Positions 16,788-19,898 of a stretch of DNA of 19,898 nucleotides are shown piece after piece. The stretch is from UBA7328 sp002471345 (GTDB lineage: Bacteria; Bacteroidota; Bacteroidia; Chitinophagales; Saprospiraceae): assembly GCA_964011275.1 (NCBI GenBank), contig CAXGOB010000086.1, positions 1 through 19,898 on the forward strand, written 5' to 3'. The translations under genes and the position numbers were made by a program. The notes under the pieces are model-generated. The model was not told the origin of the DNA. It was given only the letters and a program-made list of their open reading frames with translations, and ran no database searches. Every line of letters begins with the position of its first letter. The stretch's first letter is position 1.

Positions 16788-18248
16788 TCACTTATATTCC
16801 AAAGCATTATCCTTTAACGAACTGTACCGATAACTGATTAAATCCAAGAAGTAATTTTGAAATACTTTCCATGGTTGCTTTGAGCCCTGCTTTGGTAATT
16901 GCTCCAATGCTCGAAGAACATAACCACTATTAAAATCTAATAATGGCTCTTCTTGGACAGAAGGATCATTTACTACAGGTGTGACCTGTTTTAGTCCATT
17001 CTTTCTCATATAATTCAATAATCTGCACACGTAATCACAAGTAAGATCACATTTGAGAGTCCATGAAGCATTGGTATATCCAAAAGCTTGAGCCATATTC
17101 GGAATATCACTTAACATCATACCTCGATAAACAAATCTCTCTGATACATCTATTTCTTTTCCATCTATAGTCATAGTCATGTCTCCTAAAAATTTCATTG
17201 CAAGGCCAGTAGCACAGACTACAATGTCTGCTTCTAATTCCTTACCTGATTGAAGTTTAATTCCATTATCGGTGAAGTGATCCACATGGTCAGTGACAAT
17301 TTTTGCCTTACCTTTTTTTACTGATTCATAAAGATCTCCATTTGGAATAGCACAAAGTCTTTGATCCCATGGATTATAATTTGGAGTGAGCTGTTTGTCA
17401 GAGTCAGGTATAGAACTAGACAATTCTTTCTTCATGCCCTTTATTAAAAAGCCTCCCATTGTCTTAGGCCATTTTCGGCATGCCTTATAAAAAAGTAATC
17501 CAAATGATATTTTGCGCCATCTTGTAAATAGATAGGCCAATTTATTCGGAAGATATTTATTCATAAAGTTTGCTAATGCATCCTCCTCCGGAACTGACAT
17601 GATGTACGTAGGGGATCGCTGTAACATAGTAACCATTGAAGCATCCTTTGCCATTTCAGGTACTATAGTTACGGCAGTAGCTCCACTGCCTATGACCACT
17701 ACTTTTTTACCAGAATAATCCAAGCCCTCTGGCCATTTTTGTGGGTGAATGAAAGTTCCGTTGTAGTCCTTCACTCCTTTAAAATCTGGAGTGTACCCAG
17801 CATCATAACTATAATAACCGCTGCATGCAAAAAGAAAGTTACATGTGTATTTTTTGGGTTCAGAATCACCTGTTGTGGAAATGTCCATTTCCCACCTAGA
17901 ATGTTCCGATGACCAATTAGAATCAGTCACTTTGTGGTTGTACCTGATTTTATCTTCATAACCACCTTCTTTGGCAGTATCTTTTATGTATTGCAAAATG
18001 GTTAGCCCATCAGCTAAAGCCTTTTTATGGAGCCATGGCCTAAAATTATATCCTAAAGTGTACATATCAGAATCAGATCTGATTCCTGGATATTTGAATA
18101 AGTCCCAGGTGCCTCCCATTCGAGGTCTTCCTTCGAAGATAGCAAAAGTGTGATCAGGGCATTTTGTGGTGAGATGATGGGCAGCACCTATTCCAGAAAG
18201 GCCTGCTCCTACAATTATGACATCAAAATGACTTGCTGTATTCTCCAT
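16788..18248 (-). CDS. ethA: EthA-like flavin-containing Baeyer-Villiger monooxygenase
   Basis: This 486-residue cytoplasmic FAD/NADPH enzyme inserts oxygen into ketones, or oxidises sulfur or nitrogen groups. The FAD Rossmann motif GAGLSG is at residues 14-19, then the group-typical GGTWDLFKYPGIRSDSDMYT. The Baeyer-Villiger fingerprint YNGTFIHPQKWP is at 162-173 (His168, Trp172), with Tyr in the usual Phe position. The NADPH Rossmann motif GSGATA is at 187-192. MLQRSPTYI, NPWDQRLC, PNGDLYE and GYTNASWTLKCDL all match mycobacterial EthA closely as I remember it, and the length fits. The symbol marks the subfamily; physiological substrate unknown. It is divergent from amt, without a partner gene. 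Confidence 0.92.
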   Translation of the reverse strand: MENTASHFDVIIVGAGLSGIGAAHHLTTKCPDHTFAIFEGRPRMGGTWDLFKYPGIRSDSDMYTLGYNFRPWLHKKALADGLTILQYIKDTAKEGGYEDKIRYNHKVTDSNWSSEHSRWEMDISTTGDSEPKKYTCNFLFACSGYYSYDAGYTPDFKGVKDYNGTFIHPQKWPEGLDYSGKKVVVIGSGATAVTIVPEMAKDASMVTMLQRSPTYIMSVPEEDALANFMNKYLPNKLAYLFTRWRKISFGLLFYKACRKWPKTMGGFLIKGMKKELSSSIPDSDKQLTPNYNPWDQRLCAIPNGDLYESVKKGKAKIVTDHVDHFTDNGIKLQSGKELEADIVVCATGLAMKFLGDMTMTIDGKEIDVSERFVYRGMMLSDIPNMAQAFGYTNASWTLKCDLTCDYVCRLLNYMRKNGLKQVTPVVNDPSVQEEPLLDFNSGYVLRALEQLPKQGSKQPWKVFQNYFLDLISYRYSSLKDNALEYK

Positions 18249-18566
18249 AATGTTAACATACTACAAGACGCTTAAACATTCAATTTTTTGTAAAGAATGA
18301 TAAGTGTTAATTGTCCTGTTATAATAATACTTAATGGAAAATTAGAGTGAGATTGTTGTTCATTCTTTCAATAGTGAGTAGATAAGCCTATACTTTTTCA
18401 TTTTAGAAATAACAATTAATACATCATAAAACGCTGATTATCAATGTTTTTTTTGAAGTTGTAAGTTGAATCAATCTTTTAGGCATAACAAAACAACTCT
18501 AAATAGCTGTTATTCAACACGAGTCTATAATTAGTTTGGCGGATTGTTGTAAATGAAAAACTAACT
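18249..18566. other. Intergenic region between divergent EthA-like and amt genes
   Basis: This 318-bp AT-rich gap has no supportable coding sequence. It must hold promoters for both flanking genes. Upstream of amt, TTAGTTTG at 18531-18538 matches the Bacteroidota -7 element TAnnTTTG at seven of eight bases, about 29 bp before the ATG, but no good TTG lies at the expected -33 distance. For the minus-strand gene, TATGTTAA just upstream of the start is preceded by TTG about 20 bp further away. Neither is firm. No riboswitch or long hairpin was seen. Confidence 0.4.
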
Positions 18567-19817
18567 ATGCAAGGTTTGACAGAAGTCATAAGTCAGCAGG
18601 CAGAAAATATTCATGCTATTGATACGGTTTGGGTGGCTCTTTGTGCTGCTCTGATTTTTCAAATGGAAGGAGGGTTCGCACTCCTAGAGGCTGGGTTTAT
18701 ACGGGCCAAAAATGCGATGAGTATCATTGCCAAAGTGATTATTGATATCATTTTTGGAGGAATAGCATTTTACGCTTTAGGTTTCGGTATTGCTTATGGA
18801 GCTTCCAATGGATGGATTGCTTTTGATTCTGGAATATCAGATGGAGATTTAGGATTAGGACTTACTGTATCTAATAAGTTGTTTTGGTTCATCCAATTAG
18901 GATTTGCTATGGCTGCAATTTCGATCGTTTCAGGAGCTGTAGCAGAGCGAATGAAGATATGGACGTATGCTTTTCTAGTAGTTCTATTCTGTGCTATCCT
19001 ATATCCTATCGTCGCCAATTGGGTATGGAACCCTAATGGATGGTTAGCAGGTAGAGGATTCAATGATTTTGCTGGATCAGCAGCTGTACATGCTATGGGT
19101 GGTTTTGCGGCTTTGGCTGCAGCGATAGTATTGGGACCTAGATTAGGTAAATATCAAGATGGTAAAATATTGGCGATTCCAGGTCATAATCTTCCATTGG
19201 CAGCGGCAGGTGGTTTTATACTTTGGTTTGGATGGTTTGGATTTAACCCGGGATCAACATTGGCAGCAGTAGGAAATTGGGAATTGATTGGTACGGTAGC
19301 AACCAATACTTTTTTGGCCTCTGCAGCAGGAGGTATATCCACTATGACCTATACTTATCTTAAAGATAAAAAGATAGATATTACAATGGTGATTAACGGT
19401 GTCTTAGCAGGCCTTGTAGCCATCACAGCAGGATGCAACGTCTTAGGACCTAATGGAGCAATTATTATTGGACTTTTTGCTGGAGTATTAGTGGATGTAG
19501 CAGTAGTAATGGTGGATAAAATGAGAGTGGATGATCCCGTTGGAGCAATAGCTGTCCATGGAGTGAATGGTATGTTTGGTACTATAGCAGTAGGTTTCTT
19601 TGCTCTGGAAAATGGTTTATTCTATGGGGGCGGAGCTAGTCTATTGATCACTCAATTTATTGGTGTAATGGCAATCGCGGCTTTTGGATTCACTACCACA
19701 TATATGATTATGAAAGTTTTAGACCTTACTATAGGAGTTCGTGTATCTAGAGAGGAAGAGTTAGCAGGAATTGATGCTGCTTCATTCGGTTTAGAATCAT
19801 ATTCCACTTTTGAATAA
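18567..19817 (+). CDS. amt: Ammonium transporter (Amt/MEP/Rh family)
   Basis: This 416-residue inner-membrane protein with about 11 helices conducts ammonium into the cell as a trimer. Family marks include ALIFQMEGGFALLEAGFIRAKN in the first helices, NDFAGSAAVHAMGG with Asp167 (ammonium-recruiting site) and pore His175, and VHGVNGMFGT with the second pore histidine His331. The cytoplasmic tail is short and acidic (SREEELAGIDAASFGLE), the part that relatives use with P-II proteins. The N-terminus has a short extension (MQGLTEVISQQAENIHAID) and no obvious cleaved signal. A P-II gene begins 34 bp downstream, so the usual amt-glnK control, in which P-II blocks the channel when nitrogen is plentiful, is likely. 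Confidence 0.96.
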   Translation: MQGLTEVISQQAENIHAIDTVWVALCAALIFQMEGGFALLEAGFIRAKNAMSIIAKVIIDIIFGGIAFYALGFGIAYGASNGWIAFDSGISDGDLGLGLTVSNKLFWFIQLGFAMAAISIVSGAVAERMKIWTYAFLVVLFCAILYPIVANWVWNPNGWLAGRGFNDFAGSAAVHAMGGFAALAAAIVLGPRLGKYQDGKILAIPGHNLPLAAAGGFILWFGWFGFNPGSTLAAVGNWELIGTVATNTFLASAAGGISTMTYTYLKDKKIDITMVINGVLAGLVAITAGCNVLGPNGAIIIGLFAGVLVDVAVVMVDKMRVDDPVGAIAVHGVNGMFGTIAVGFFALENGLFYGGGASLLITQFIGVMAIAAFGFTTTYMIMKVLDLTIGVRVSREEELAGIDAASFGLESYSTFE

Positions 19818-19851
19818 AACCATCAGAGGTAGACTTAAAAAATTTAGAAAA

Positions 19852-19898
19852 ATGAAAAAAGTAGAAGCAATAATAAGACCTTCCAAACTGCATGATGT
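19852..19898 (+). CDS. glnK: P-II family nitrogen regulator, 5' end only (cut by window edge)
   Basis: The last 47 bases encode MKKVEAIIRPSKLHD and part of the next codon, which matches the very conserved P-II N-terminus (MKKIEAIIRPFKLDDV). An A-rich leader precedes the ATG, and the gene sits 34 bp after amt. P-II trimers sense 2-oxoglutarate and ATP/ADP and gate the ammonium channel. Whether it is GlnK or GlnB cannot be decided from 15 residues; the symbol rests on the position after amt. Ser11 replaces the more usual Phe. Confidence 0.87.
   Translation, partial: MKKVEAIIRPSKLHD

Noticed and set aside
18535..18555. Sigma-54-like promoter (TTGGC followed by TTGT) before amt
   Set aside because: The GG and GC dinucleotides are not at the required 10-bp spacing and the -12 GC is missing.
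18553..18564. Tiny upstream frame (ATG AAA AAC TAA) before amt
   Set aside because: Three codons in AT-rich leader DNA; no evidence of a regulatory leader peptide or attenuator hairpin.

Overview
The window looks like chromosomal DNA of an AT-rich member of the Bacteroidota, probably a marine Cytophagia- or Saprospiria-like bacterium. This is inferred from several features: many N-terminal lipoprotein signals, almost no Shine-Dalgarno sequences ahead of starts, an M16 peptidase lipoprotein, a 7TMR-DISM cyclase, a CvfB-type S1 protein, and a beta-helix protein ending in an IPTL-CTERM-like tail. No phage, plasmid, IS element, CRISPR array, rRNA or tRNA was found.

Layout. (1) 76-930: CvfB-like S1 RNA-binding protein, facing a large M16 peptidase lipoprotein (1019-3901, minus strand) across a strong bidirectional terminator. 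(2) 4086-6069: a tight plus-strand group of an unknown lipoprotein, an SGNH hydrolase with a Tat-like leader, and a four-helix membrane protein. (3) 6295-7683: MATE exporter, convergent with an SMP-30/gluconolactonase-like lipoprotein (7711-8739, minus). (4) 8933-12644: a plus-strand block with damaged genes. It holds a TIM-barrel lipoprotein whose start is out of frame by one base in a T run, a C-terminal scrap of an ABC ATPase, an intact LOG/TIGR00730 protein, and a serine-hydrolase pseudogene broken by two repeat-slippage events and two stops. (5) 12721-14919 (minus): an intact class III nucleotide cyclase with a 7TM sensor region. (6) 15075-16721: a secreted beta-helix protein that is one continuous frame with four internal stop codons and no frameshift. 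(7) 16788-18248 (minus): an EthA-like Baeyer-Villiger monooxygenase. (8) 18567-end: ammonium transporter amt followed by the first 15 codons of a P-II regulator, cut by the window edge.

How the genes relate. The only clear functional module is amt plus P-II, for ammonium uptake and its control. The peptidase, SGNH hydrolase, SMP-30 protein, TIM-barrel protein and beta-helix protein all act outside the cytoplasm and fit a heterotrophic, polymer-degrading, surface-living lifestyle, but they do not form one recognisable pathway.

The most interesting signal is not a new system. It is a run of interrupted plus-strand genes in which the causes of damage can be read directly: a 13-bp tandem duplication, an apparent loss of one TGGAA unit, single-base homopolymer differences, and Gln-to-TAA-type nonsense codons. 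I did not find a convincing undescribed multi-gene system here.
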